The notes under the pieces are model-generated. The model was not told the origin of the DNA and made no database searches. It saw only the letters and a list, made by a program, of their open reading frames with translations. From Buchnera aphidicola (Chaetosiphella stipae setosa) (GTDB taxonomy: Bacteria > Pseudomonadota > Gammaproteobacteria > Enterobacterales > Enterobacteriaceae), in assembly GCF_964059095.1 (NCBI RefSeq), contig NZ_OZ060394.1, positions 311,894-328,330 on the forward strand: a stretch of DNA of 16,437 nucleotides, in the 5' to 3' direction. Numbering within the stretch: the first letter of the stretch is position 1; each line of letters opens with the position of its first letter. Below are positions 7,365 to 15,100 of this stretch, one piece after another. The translations under genes were made by a program, and so were the position numbers.

Positions 7365-8816
7365 TTATTTTGTACCACCAACAGTTAATTGATCTATTTT
7401 AATAGTCGGTTGTCCTACACATACAGGAATACACTGTCCTTCTTTCATGCAAATTCCTGTTCCATTTTCAATAAATAAATCATTTCCTACCATAGAAACT
7501 TTTTTCATTACTTCTATTCCAGATCCAATTAAAGTCACATCTTTTATTGGATAAACAATTTTTCCATTTTTAATCAAATAAGCTTCAGATGTAGAAAAAA
7601 CAAATTCTCCAGAAGTAATATCTACTTGACCACCACTAAAACTAACAGCATAAATGCCATAATCTACGCTTTCTATAATATCTTTTACAGTAGATTTTCC
7701 AGCTAACATATAAGTATTTGTCATGCGAGGCATTGGAAGATAAGAATAAGATTCTCTTCTTCCATTTCCAGTAGAAACAGTTTTCATTAAATGAGCATTA
7801 AATTTATCTTGAAGATATTTTTTTAAAACTCCATTCTTTACTAAAACATTATATTTTCCAGGAGTTCCTTCATCATCAATTGATATTGAACCTCGAAAAT
7901 TTTTTTTTGTGCCATCGTCTATAATAGTACATAAACTAGATGCAACTTTTTGATTAATTTTATCACTATACAAAGATAATTTTTTACGATTAAAATCTCC
8001 TTCTAAACCGTGCCCAACTGCTTCATGTAACAAAACACCTGGTAAACCAGAACCTAAAACAACAGGAAAAGATCCAGAAGGAGCTTCTCTCGCAGACAAA
8101 TTTAAAATAGATACTCGTGCAGCTTCTTCAACTATTTTTTTTATATTAGATATTCCATGGTTATCTATTTTCAAAAAATATTTATAAGTACCTCGGATTC
8201 CTTTTCCATTTGTTCCTTTTTCACGTCTTCCTCGATCTTCGGATAAAACGCTAATAGAAAGAGAAACTAAAGGTCTAATATCTACAGAAAAAACACCATC
8301 TGTTGAAATAACTAATATATATTCATATGTCCCTGAAAGATAAGCATTTACTTGAGAAACTCTAGAATCATATTTTCTAGCAATTTCATCTACTTGGTAT
8401 AATAAATTCACTTTATCAAAATTAGAAATAGAATTAAAAGGACTATGAAACTCATAAAACTGTTTATTTTGATTGTAAAAAAATTTTTTGTTTAAAATTA
8501 CATTTTTTTTATGTAAACTTTTTTGTACAAAAGAAGAAATTTTTCTCAATCCAATAAGATTTATTTGATCTATAGAAGAAAAACTAGTCATCTCATGATT
8601 TATTGCTCGTAATCCTATTCCTCGATCAATATTATACGTGCCATTTTTAATAATTTGATCTTTTAAAACCCAAGATTCATTTCTTTTATCTTGAAAATAT
8701 ATATCAGAATAATCTAGTTTTCTTTTAGATAAATCTGAAAAAACAGAATATATATCTTCTGTATGAATATTGTTCGAATGTAAAATTTTATTTTTTACTA
8801 TTTTTTTTATATCCAT
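7365..8816 (-). CDS. tldD: Metalloprotease TldD
   Basis: TldD with TldE (PmbA) forms a zinc peptidase that degrades unfolded peptides and, in E. coli, processes microcin B17 and the antitoxin CcdA. I start it at 8816 (MDIKKIV), which gives 483 residues against 481 in E. coli and leaves a GAGAG ribosome binding site just upstream. An ATG at 8846 would add ten residues with no counterpart. The zinc-binding HEAVGHG motif is at residues 264-270, followed by LEGDFNRK. SIDDEGTPGKYNVL, TGNGRRESYSYLPMPRMTNTYML, GGQVDITSGEF and the C-terminal VGQPTIKIDQLTVGGTK are all kept. The gene stands alone, divergent from aroQ. No TldE gene is in the window. Confidence 0.96.
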   Translation of the reverse strand: MDIKKIVKNKILHSNNIHTEDIYSVFSDLSKRKLDYSDIYFQDKRNESWVLKDQIIKNGTYNIDRGIGLRAINHEMTSFSSIDQINLIGLRKISSFVQKSLHKKNVILNKKFFYNQNKQFYEFHSPFNSISNFDKVNLLYQVDEIARKYDSRVSQVNAYLSGTYEYILVISTDGVFSVDIRPLVSLSISVLSEDRGRREKGTNGKGIRGTYKYFLKIDNHGISNIKKIVEEAARVSILNLSAREAPSGSFPVVLGSGLPGVLLHEAVGHGLEGDFNRKKLSLYSDKINQKVASSLCTIIDDGTKKNFRGSISIDDEGTPGKYNVLVKNGVLKKYLQDKFNAHLMKTVSTGNGRRESYSYLPMPRMTNTYMLAGKSTVKDIIESVDYGIYAVSFSGGQVDITSGEFVFSTSEAYLIKNGKIVYPIKDVTLIGSGIEVMKKVSMVGNDLFIENGTGICMKEGQCIPVCVGQPTIKIDQLTVGGTK

Positions 8817-8920
8817 TATCACTCTCTTTTTTATTAATATTTTCACTTTTTTTTTAAAAAAATTTTTTAGAAAAAATTTTATACATTTTTCTATAAATGA
8901 ACTTAATATTTTTTTAAACT

Positions 8921-8948
8921 TTGTATCTTATAACTTATATTGTATAAT
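8921..8948 (+). promoter_or_regulatory. Candidate sigma-70 promoter of aroQ
   Basis: TTGTAT (8921-8926), a 16-base spacer and a perfect TATAAT (8943-8948), preceded by TG at 8941-8942, lie 33 bases upstream of the aroQ ATG. Such matches are easily found by chance in A/T-rich DNA. The position in a short divergent spacer supports it. Confidence 0.45.
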
Positions 8949-8981
8949 ATAATTTAATATAATTAATTTATATAAATAAAT

Positions 8982-9434
8982 ATGAAAAAAAAATTCAATA
9001 TACTTTTATTAAATGGACCTAATTTAAATCTTTTAGGAACAAGAGAAAAAAATATTTACGGAAAAATATCTTTTACTTCTCTAATAAAAAAACTAATAAA
9101 ATTCTCCAAAAAATTAGATATTAATCTTATTCATCTCCAATCTAACGCTGAACATATATTAGTTGAAAAAATACACACTTCAAAAGATAAAATAGATTAT
9201 ATTATTATTAATCCTGCAGCATTTACTCATACAAGTATTTCTCTTAGAGATGCATTACTCGCAGTAAATATTCCATTCATTGAGATACACATATCCAATA
9301 TTTATTCTAGAGAAAATTTTCGAGCTCATTCTTGGATATCTGATATCTCTTCTGGAATTATATGCGGGTTAGGAATAGATGGATATAAATGGGCATTGAA
9401 AACTGTGGTGAAAAGATTATCAATATCACAATAA
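8982..9434 (+). CDS. aroQ: 3-dehydroquinate dehydratase, type II
   Basis: AroQ converts 3-dehydroquinate to 3-dehydroshikimate, the third step of the shikimate pathway that feeds aromatic amino acid synthesis. The product is 150 residues, typical for the dodecameric type II family, starting with [15 protein letters not shown]. Active-site residues visible are R21 and Y26 in the flexible lid (TREKNIYG), N75 in [12 protein letters not shown]100 in [11 protein letters not shown], and R111 in FRAHSW. Type II is unrelated to the class I AroD that E. coli uses. The gene is alone between divergent tldD and convergent rluD, with no ribosome binding site but a plausible promoter at 8921-8948. It works in the same supply route as pheA in this window. 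Confidence 0.97.
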   Translation: MKKKFNILLLNGPNLNLLGTREKNIYGKISFTSLIKKLIKFSKKLDINLIHLQSNAEHILVEKIHTSKDKIDYIIINPAAFTHTSISLRDALLAVNIPFIEIHISNIYSRENFRAHSWISDISSGIICGLGIDGYKWALKTVVKRLSISQ

Positions 9435-9638
9435 TTTATTTTCTATAAATATTTAAAAAATATATCATAGTATATTAAAATAATTTTTTTAAATGAAATA
9501 AATATATATAAAAAAAAATAAAAAAAATAAAACATATTTAATAAATATATATAAATAAAAAGAAACAAGAAAATCTAAAAAAAACCACATAAAAGTGAAA
9601 ATTAATTTTTTATATTTTTCAAATTTATAAATTTTTTA

Positions 9639-10586
9639 TTATTTTTTCAAAGAAAGAAATTCTAACATATCTTGAGGAAGATTTAATTTAACAAAAATTT
9701 TTTTTTTGGTGATAGGATGAATAAAAATAACTTTATAAGCATGCAAAGCTTGTCTAGGAAAACTTTTAATTCTATTAAATTCCGAACTTTCAGTTAAACC
9801 TTGAAACAAATTATAGTTACATTTATATTTTTGATCTCCAATAATAGGATGTTTAATATATAACATATGTACTCTAATTTGATGAGTTCGACCTGTCTTT
9901 AAACGTATTTTTAATAAAGTATAATTTTTATAAATTTTCTTTATAGAATAATAAGTAATTGCTTGTTTTCCATTAGAATTCACTTGCATGCAAGTACGTT
10001 TTTTTATATTCCTACTAATAGGAGCATTAATTAATCCTCCATATTTTATTTTCCCTAAAACAATAGCTTGATATTCTCTAATGATTTTTCTTTTCTTCAT
10101 CATTTTTTTTAAAAGAAAATATGCAGAAAAAGTTTTTGCAACAATTATTAATCCAGAAGTATCTTTATCTAAACGATGAATAATTCCTGCTCGTGGAATT
10201 TTCTTGATAAATGGATACTTATTTATTAAACCATTTAATAACGTTCCAGTATAATTTCCAAATCCTGGATGAACTACTAAAGCAGAACTTTTATTTATTA
10301 TTAACAAATACTTATCTTCATATACAATATCCAAAAACATTTTTTTTGGAGAAAAAATGTTAATCTTCTTAGAAAAAAATTTAACATATAAAAAATCTCC
10401 TTTCATTATTTTAAAATCTGGAGAATTAATTATTTTATTATTTACATAAACACAATTTTCAAGAATACATTTCTTAAAATGATTTCTAGAATATTCTGAA
10501 AAAATAATTGATAAAAACTTATCTAATCTATATTTATTAAATTTTTTTTTTAAAACAACTTGATGTAAACAAATTAAATTTTTCAT
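9639..10586 (-). CDS. rluD: 23S rRNA pseudouridine synthase RluD
   Basis: RluD isomerises U1911, U1915 and U1917 in helix 69 of 23S rRNA, a bridge contacting tRNA and the small subunit. The product is 315 residues against 326 in E. coli. An S4-type RNA-binding domain covers about residues 14-75 (YRLDKFLSIIF...VYVNNKII). The catalytic domain has NKSSALVVHPGFGN, PRAGIIHRLDKDTSGL with catalytic D140, ISRNIKKRT, KTGRTHQIRVHM, and PRQALHAYKVIFIHPIT. The last of these and the overall match favour RluD over RluC. The C-terminal tail after QDM is shorter than in E. coli. An AAGGA ribosome binding site lies upstream of the ATG at 10586. The gene stands alone. Confidence 0.94.
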   Translation of the reverse strand: MKNLICLHQVVLKKKFNKYRLDKFLSIIFSEYSRNHFKKCILENCVYVNNKIINSPDFKIMKGDFLYVKFFSKKINIFSPKKMFLDIVYEDKYLLIINKSSALVVHPGFGNYTGTLLNGLINKYPFIKKIPRAGIIHRLDKDTSGLIIVAKTFSAYFLLKKMMKKRKIIREYQAIVLGKIKYGGLINAPISRNIKKRTCMQVNSNGKQAITYYSIKKIYKNYTLLKIRLKTGRTHQIRVHMLYIKHPIIGDQKYKCNYNLFQGLTESSEFNRIKSFPRQALHAYKVIFIHPITKKKIFVKLNLPQDMLEFLSLKK

Positions 10587-10814
10587 ATATAGTCCTTATA
10601 CTTTTATAAATTAAAAATAAATTTTGAATCTCTTTTTTCATCTTTTTTTTACATATAAAAATAATATGTAAAAATTAAAACTTTAAAGAAAAAAATATAA
10701 ATTATAAAAAATAATATAATTTTCAATTTTTTTTTATATTTTTTTTAGTTTTTTTTTAGAATATAAAATTTATTTAATATTAAATATAAAATAGGAATTT
10801 TTTTCTAAATTAAT

Positions 10815-13442
10815 ATGAATTATACAACAGAAACAATACGACAAAAATTTTTTGATTTTTTTAAAAAAAAAAATCACAAAATTTATCCTGGAAGTTCACT
10901 TATCATCGATGATGATCCATCATTATTATTTACAAATGCAGGAATGAATCAATTTAAAAATATTTTTTTAGGATATAAAATTCCAAAACATAAAAAAATT
11001 GCTAGTTTACAACATTGCTTAAGAACTGGAGGAAAACATAATGATTTAAATAACGTTGGATATACTCCAAGACATCATACTTTTTTTGAAATGTTAGGAA
11101 ATTTTAGTTTTGGAAGCTATTTTAAAGAAAAATCTATTATATATGCATGGGAATTATTAACGTCAAAGAAATGGTTTAATTTAGATGAAGAAAGAATTTT
11201 AGTAACTGTTTATGAAAATGATTTTCAATCCTATAAAATTTGGAAAAATATTATAGGAATGAGAAAAGAAAAAATAATCTTAAAAAAAGATAAAAAAAAT
11301 ATTTTATATACTTCAGAAAATTTCTGGAAAATGGGAAAATATGGACCATGTGGACCATGCACTGAAATTTTTTATGATCAAGGAAAAAAAATAAAAACAC
11401 ATTCCTTTTCTTCAAAAAAAAATTTTCAAAATAGATTTATTGAAATATGGAATATAGTTTTTATGGAGTATAATAAATTACCTAATAAAAAATTCAAAAA
11501 ATTAAATACTCCCTCTGTTGATACAGGAATGGGTTTAGAAAGAATTTCAGCCATTTTACAAAATGTACAATCTAACTATGAAATAGATATTTTTAAAAAA
11601 ATTATCAAAAAAATAAAATCTCTGAAAATTACTAAAAAAGAAGATAATCGATCTTTTCAAGTGATTGCTGATCATATTCGTTCTAGCTCATTTATTATTG
11701 CAAATAAAATTTTCCCGTCAAATGAACATCGAGGTTATATTTTAAGAAAAATAATTAGAAGAGCTATTCGACATGGTAGAAAACTAGGAATAAAAGAATG
11801 CTTTTTTTATAAACTAGTACCTGTTCTCATTCAATCCATGGGTAGTTCCAATGCTATTTTAATAAATCAACAAAAAAAAATTGAAAATATATTAAAAGAT
11901 GAAGAATTACAATTTTCCCACACACTAAGCAAAGGTTTAAAAATTCTAAAAAAAGAAATAAAAAATAACAAAAAAAAAATATTAGATGGAGAACTAGTAT
12001 TTTATCTATATGATACCTTAGGTTTCCCGATAGATTTAACAAAAGATATTTGTTTAGAAAAAAACATTCAAATTGATCAAAAAAGTCTACAAAAATCTAT
12101 TAAAAAAAATAAATTATCTAAAAAAAAAATACATAAATATAAAGAAATAATTATCATTCCTAAAATTAAAAAAACAAAATTTATAGGATATAATACATAT
12201 AAAAAAAAAAGTGTTATTCAAGCAATCTATGTCAATAATACATTAGTAAAAAAAATTCAAAATAAAGAAAAAGGAAAAATAATTATTCAAAAAACTCCAT
12301 TTTACGCAGAATCTGGAGGACAAATTGGTGATTCAGGAAAAATTTATACGAAAAAAGCAATTTTTAAAGTTAAAAATACAAAAAAATATGGAAATTTCTT
12401 TATACATATAGGAAAAATAAAATATGGAATAATCAAAATAGCTGATTCAATAACAGCAAAAATTAATATAAATAAAAGATTGATAATAGAAAAAAACCAC
12501 ACTTCAGTACACTTATTAAATGCGGGATTAAAAAAAGTTCTAGGAAATCATATTTTACAAAAAGGATCATTAATTAATTCTAAAAAAATTCGATTTGATT
12601 TTTCACATTTTCAATCTTTAACATATAAACAAATTTATAATATTGAAAAATTTATAAATCAAATAATATATAAAAATATAAAAATAAATAGTTTTTATAT
12701 ACCATTTACTGAAGCAAAAAAAAAAAAAATAAGTTTTTTACCTAATAAAGTGTATAAAAAAAAAGTACGCGTTATTTCAATTGAATCGTTTTCAAATGAA
12801 TTATGTAGCGGAACACATGTAAAAAAAACTGGAGAAATTTTTTTATTTAAAATACTTAATGAAAAAAGCATATCTTTTGGTATTCGAAGAATAACAGCTG
12901 TAACTTATCAACATGCTTTAAAAAAAATATTTCAAAAAGAAAAAAATATACAAAAAATTAAAAAAATAATAAAATCTAATAATTCTAACTTACAGATACG
13001 AATCAAAAAAATTGTTCAAGAAAACAAAGAAACATTAAGAGATAATAAAGAAATAATAAAAAAATATATTTCATTGCTTACACAAAAAATATCTAAAAAA
13101 AATATAAAAATATATAATATTTTTTTAATATTTAAAATTTTCCAAAATGAAAATGTAAAATATTTTCGATTAATAATTGATAATTTACAAAAAAAATTTC
13201 CTTTAATTGTAATTGTTTTAATTAATATTTCAAAAAAAATATATTTTATTATAAAAATTAGTAAAAATTTAGTTTCTAAAATTCAAGCAAATGAAATACT
13301 TAAAAAAATCTGTAAAAAAATTTCAGGAAAAGGTGGAGGAAATAAATATATTGCAGAAGGAATCGCAGATTTTTCACAAAAATCAATAAAAAAAATTAAG
13401 ACATTTAAACAAAAAATTATATCTATAATCAATAAAAAATAA
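10815..13442 (+). CDS. alaS: Alanyl-tRNA synthetase
   Basis: AlaRS charges tRNA-Ala and edits misacylated Ser- and Gly-tRNA-Ala. The product is 875 residues, essentially full length against E. coli. The class II catalytic core (about 1-460) shows LLFTNAGMNQFKNIFLG, CLRTGGKHNDLNNVGYTPRHHTFFEMLGNFSFG, MGKYGPCGPCTEIFYD, IWNIVFMEYN, SVDTGMGLERISAI and RGYILRKIIRRAIRHG. The editing domain has FYAESGGQIGDSG and the metal site NHTSVHLL (H562, H566) with CSGTH (C664, H668). The C-Ala domain ends with GKGGGNKYIAEG. Lysine/isoleucine enrichment is heavy in the 420-490 linker and the coiled region after 720. An A14 run (12716-12729) encodes a lysine block. csrA follows 138 bases downstream, the order also seen in E. 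coli. Confidence 0.97.
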   Translation: MNYTTETIRQKFFDFFKKKNHKIYPGSSLIIDDDPSLLFTNAGMNQFKNIFLGYKIPKHKKIASLQHCLRTGGKHNDLNNVGYTPRHHTFFEMLGNFSFGSYFKEKSIIYAWELLTSKKWFNLDEERILVTVYENDFQSYKIWKNIIGMRKEKIILKKDKKNILYTSENFWKMGKYGPCGPCTEIFYDQGKKIKTHSFSSKKNFQNRFIEIWNIVFMEYNKLPNKKFKKLNTPSVDTGMGLERISAILQNVQSNYEIDIFKKIIKKIKSLKITKKEDNRSFQVIADHIRSSSFIIANKIFPSNEHRGYILRKIIRRAIRHGRKLGIKECFFYKLVPVLIQSMGSSNAILINQQKKIENILKDEELQFSHTLSKGLKILKKEIKNNKKKILDGELVFYLYDTLGFPIDLTKDICLEKNIQIDQKSLQKSIKKNKLSKKKIHKYKEIIIIPKIKKTKFIGYNTYKKKSVIQAIYVNNTLVKKIQNKEKGKIIIQKTPFYAESGGQIGDSGKIYTKKAIFKVKNTKKYGNFFIHIGKIKYGIIKIADSITAKININKRLIIEKNHTSVHLLNAGLKKVLGNHILQKGSLINSKKIRFDFSHFQSLTYKQIYNIEKFINQIIYKNIKINSFYIPFTEAKKKKISFLPNKVYKKKVRVISIESFSNELCSGTHVKKTGEIFLFKILNEKSISFGIRRITAVTYQHALKKIFQKEKNIQKIKKIIKSNNSNLQIRIKKIVQENKETLRDNKEIIKKYISLLTQKISKKNIKIYNIFLIFKIFQNENVKYFRLIIDNLQKKFPLIVIVLINISKKIYFIIKISKNLVSKIQANEILKKICKKISGKGGGNKYIAEGIADFSQKSIKKIKTFKQKIISIINKK

Positions 13443-13580
13443 ATTTATAAATTTAGTTTTAATATCACTATAAAATAAAAAATTTTATTTTAAAAAAAAA
13501 TTTAAAAAAAATAAAAATTATTTTTAGAAAATTTTAACGCTAAAATTATATGGAATTAAAATTTTTTTTAAGGAGAAAAA

Positions 13581-13772
13581 ATGTTAATTTTAACTCGAAG
13601 AGTAGGTGAAACTCTAGTAATAGGTGATGAAATTACCGTCACCGTATTAGGAGTCAAAGGAAATCAAGTAAGAATTGGAGTAAACGCTCCAAAAGAAATT
13701 TCTGTCCATAGGGAAGAAATATATCAAAAAATACAAAAAGAAAAAAAAAAAGTAAAATTTCGCAGTAAATAA
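13581..13772 (+). CDS. csrA: Carbon storage regulator CsrA
   Basis: CsrA is a homodimeric RNA-binding protein that recognises GGA motifs in leaders and represses or stabilises mRNAs. The product is 63 residues against 61 in E. coli, and [39 protein letters not shown] and [11 protein letters not shown] are nearly identical. The RNA-contact residues L4 and R44 of the E. coli protein fall in conserved stretches here. The ribosome binding site AAGGAGA (13570-13576) is the best in the window and itself contains a GGA, which would allow autoregulation. Order alaS-csrA-tRNA-Ser-tRNA-Arg is as in E. coli. No CsrB/CsrC-like antagonist RNA is seen nearby. Confidence 0.97.
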   Translation: MLILTRRVGETLVIGDEITVTVLGVKGNQVRIGVNAPKEISVHREEIYQKIQKEKKKVKFRSK

Positions 13773-13788
13773 TAAAAAATAAATTATA

Positions 13789-13810
13789 TTTAAAAAAAAT
13801 TTTTTTTAAA
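13789..13810. repeat. 22-bp all-A/T palindrome (A8T8 core) between csrA and the tRNA promoter
   Basis: TTT, eight A's, eight T's and AAA form a perfect loopless palindrome starting 16 bases after the csrA stop and ending 8 bases before the -35 box at 13819. It could act as a weak csrA terminator or as an UP-element-like curved A/T tract for the tRNA promoter. Chance occurrence is plausible at this base composition. Confidence 0.4.
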
Positions 13811-13818
13811 ATATAAAA

Positions 13819-13848
13819 TTGACATATCAAAATAAAAAATAGTAGAAT
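13819..13848 (+). promoter_or_regulatory. Sigma-70 promoter of the tRNA-Ser/tRNA-Arg unit
   Basis: A perfect -35 box TTGACA (13819-13824), an 18-base spacer and TAGAAT (13843-13848) lie 39 bases before tRNA-Ser. The G-rich patch GAGGG (13853-13857) near the expected start of transcription is unusual for this genome. This is the best promoter match in the window. Confidence 0.75.
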
Positions 13849-13887
13849 GAAAGAGGGCAATAAAAAAATTTATAAAAAAATAATTTC

Positions 13888-13976
13888 AGTGAGATGGCTG
13901 AGTGGTTGAAAGCGCTCCCCTGCTAAGAGAGTATGTGTAGAAATATGCATCGAGGGTTCGAATCCCTCTCTCACTA
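13888..13976 (+). tRNA. tRNA-Ser (anticodon GCU)
   Basis: This class II tRNA reads AGC/AGU codons. The 7-bp acceptor stem AGTGAGA/TCTCACT pairs fully. The D-arm TGGCTGAGTGG, loop CTGCTAA with anticodon GCT, and T-arm GAGGG-TTCGAAT-CCCTC are standard. The long variable arm folds as 7 pairs (two G-U) closed by a GAAA loop. It matches E. coli serV position by position and, as there, lies just after csrA and before tRNA-Arg. Oddities: a C30-A40 mismatch in the anticodon stem, A1-U72 in place of G-C, and A instead of G at discriminator position 73. CCA is not encoded. Confidence 0.96.
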
Positions 13977-14019
13977 CATATTTTTATCTGTAAAAATTCA
14001 GAAAAAAATATATTTTTAC

Positions 14020-14093
14020 GCATCTGTAGCTCAGTTGGATAGAGCACTCGGCTACGAACCGAGAGGTCGTGGGTTCAAATCCTACCAGATGTA
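14020..14093 (+). tRNA. tRNA-Arg (anticodon ACG)
   Basis: It reads CGN codons, normally after A34 is deaminated to inosine by TadA. It matches E. coli argV: acceptor GCATCTG/CAGATGT (G1-U72 wobble), D-arm GTAGCTCAGTTGGATAGAGC, anticodon stem CTCGG/CCGAG with loop CTACGAA, and T-arm GTGGG-TTCAAAT-CCTAC. The discriminator is A. CCA is not encoded. It lies 43 bases after tRNA-Ser and probably shares its transcript. Confidence 0.97.
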
Positions 14094-14181
14094 ATAAAAA
14101 ATATAAAAGATTTTTTTAATATATTTTTTATTTTACATATAAAAAATTCATAATAATTAAATAATTTTAAAAATTTTTCAT

Positions 14182-14925
14182 ATGAAAAGAATTCCTAGAA
14201 TTTATTTAAATCAAGACATTTATATAGAAAAAAAAATTATTTTAAAAAAAGATAAAAAAAATTATCTTAAAAAAGTAATGCGAATGAAAGTTCGAGATAA
14301 AGTTTATATATTTAATAATACAAATTTTTTATTCTTTTCTGAAATTATTGAATTAAATCACAAAAAAATAATTTTAAATGTATTAAAAAAAAAAAAAAAA
14401 AATTATGAATCTCCATTAAAAATACATTTAGGACAATCAATATCTAAAAAAAAATCTATGTCTTGGATAATTCAAAAATCTTCAGAGCTCGGAGTAAAAT
14501 CCATTACTCCTGTTATCTGTGAAAAATCTTCTATAAAATATTTAAAAAATAAAGAAATACAACAAATAAAAAAATGGAAAAAAATATCTATTTCTGCAAG
14601 TGAACAATGTCAAAGAAATTCTATTACAAAAATTTTTAAACCAATAAAATTAAAAAAATGGATTCTATCTTTAGAAGAAAGTATAAAAATAATTTTAACT
14701 CCAAAAAAAAAAAATTTAGTTCAAAATTCTTTACCAAAAAAAATAAAAGAGTTATATATTTTAATAGGATCAGAAACGGGTTTTTCAAAAAAAGAAATAA
14801 AATTTTGTATTAAAAAAAATTTTTTTCATATAGATTTTGGAAGAAGAATTTTAAGAACAGAAACAGCTTCTTTAACAGCTATTTCAATTCTACAATATAA
14901 ATATGGAGATTTAAAATTATTCTAA
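14182..14925 (+). CDS. rsmE: 16S rRNA m3U1498 methyltransferase RsmE
   Basis: RsmE methylates N3 of U1498 in 16S rRNA using SAM, late in 30S assembly. The product is 247 residues against 243. An N-terminal PUA-like domain covers about residues 1-75 (KRIPRIYL, VMRMKVRDKVYIFN). The SPOUT domain has ESPLKIHLGQSISKKKSMSW, IQKSSELGVKSITP, SASEQCQRN (138-146) and LRTETASLTAISILQ (224-238). The usual SAM-site GPEGG is GSETG (196-200). Codons 68-73 lie over an 18-base poly(A) run (14385-14402). No ribosome binding site is visible before the ATG at 14182, which was chosen by the alignment MKRIPRIY to MRIPRIY. Domain content is clear; activity is less certain. Confidence 0.92.
   Translation: MKRIPRIYLNQDIYIEKKIILKKDKKNYLKKVMRMKVRDKVYIFNNTNFLFFSEIIELNHKKIILNVLKKKKKNYESPLKIHLGQSISKKKSMSWIIQKSSELGVKSITPVICEKSSIKYLKNKEIQQIKKWKKISISASEQCQRNSITKIFKPIKLKKWILSLEESIKIILTPKKKNLVQNSLPKKIKELYILIGSETGFSKKEIKFCIKKNFFHIDFGRRILRTETASLTAISILQYKYGDLKLF
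14385..14402 (+). repeat. A18 homopolymer inside rsmE
   Basis: Eighteen consecutive A's encode five lysines at the junction between the PUA-like and SPOUT domains of RsmE. It is the longest homopolymer inside a gene that I found in the window. Confidence 0.95.
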
Positions 14926-15078
14926 AAAAAATTAAAAAATTTATTTGAAATTTATATATTCTAATTTTTAGATTAATATTCCCGAAAAGATATATATTTT
15001 TAAATAGAAAATTTTTTATAATTTTTTATTTATTATTTTAAAACTTCTATGTTAAATTAAGGAAGGATAATTATCATT

Positions 15079-15100
15079 AATAATTTTATATAAAATTATT
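15079..15100. repeat. 22-bp perfect A/T palindrome over the rpiA stop codon
   Basis: AATAATTTTAT (15079-15089) is followed directly by its reverse complement (15090-15100), with no loop. It spans the rpiA stop and lies in the 170-base gap between the convergent rsmE and rpiA. A terminator role is possible but unproven, since such palindromes are easily formed in A/T-only DNA. Confidence 0.4.

Noticed and set aside
8770..8952. Small hydrophobic plus-strand ORF overlapping the 5' end of tldD, resembling a membrane peptide
   Set aside because: Antisense to tldD codons and then intergenic A/T sequence; poly(T) naturally encodes phenylalanine. There is no ribosome binding site.
11854..12042. Minus-strand ORF inside alaS
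   Set aside because: Antisense shadow of conserved AlaRS sequence.
13654..13860. Minus-strand 68-residue membrane-like ORF over csrA
   Set aside because: Complement of csrA and the A-rich spacer; the phenylalanine runs reflect poly(A). It also crosses the tRNA promoter.
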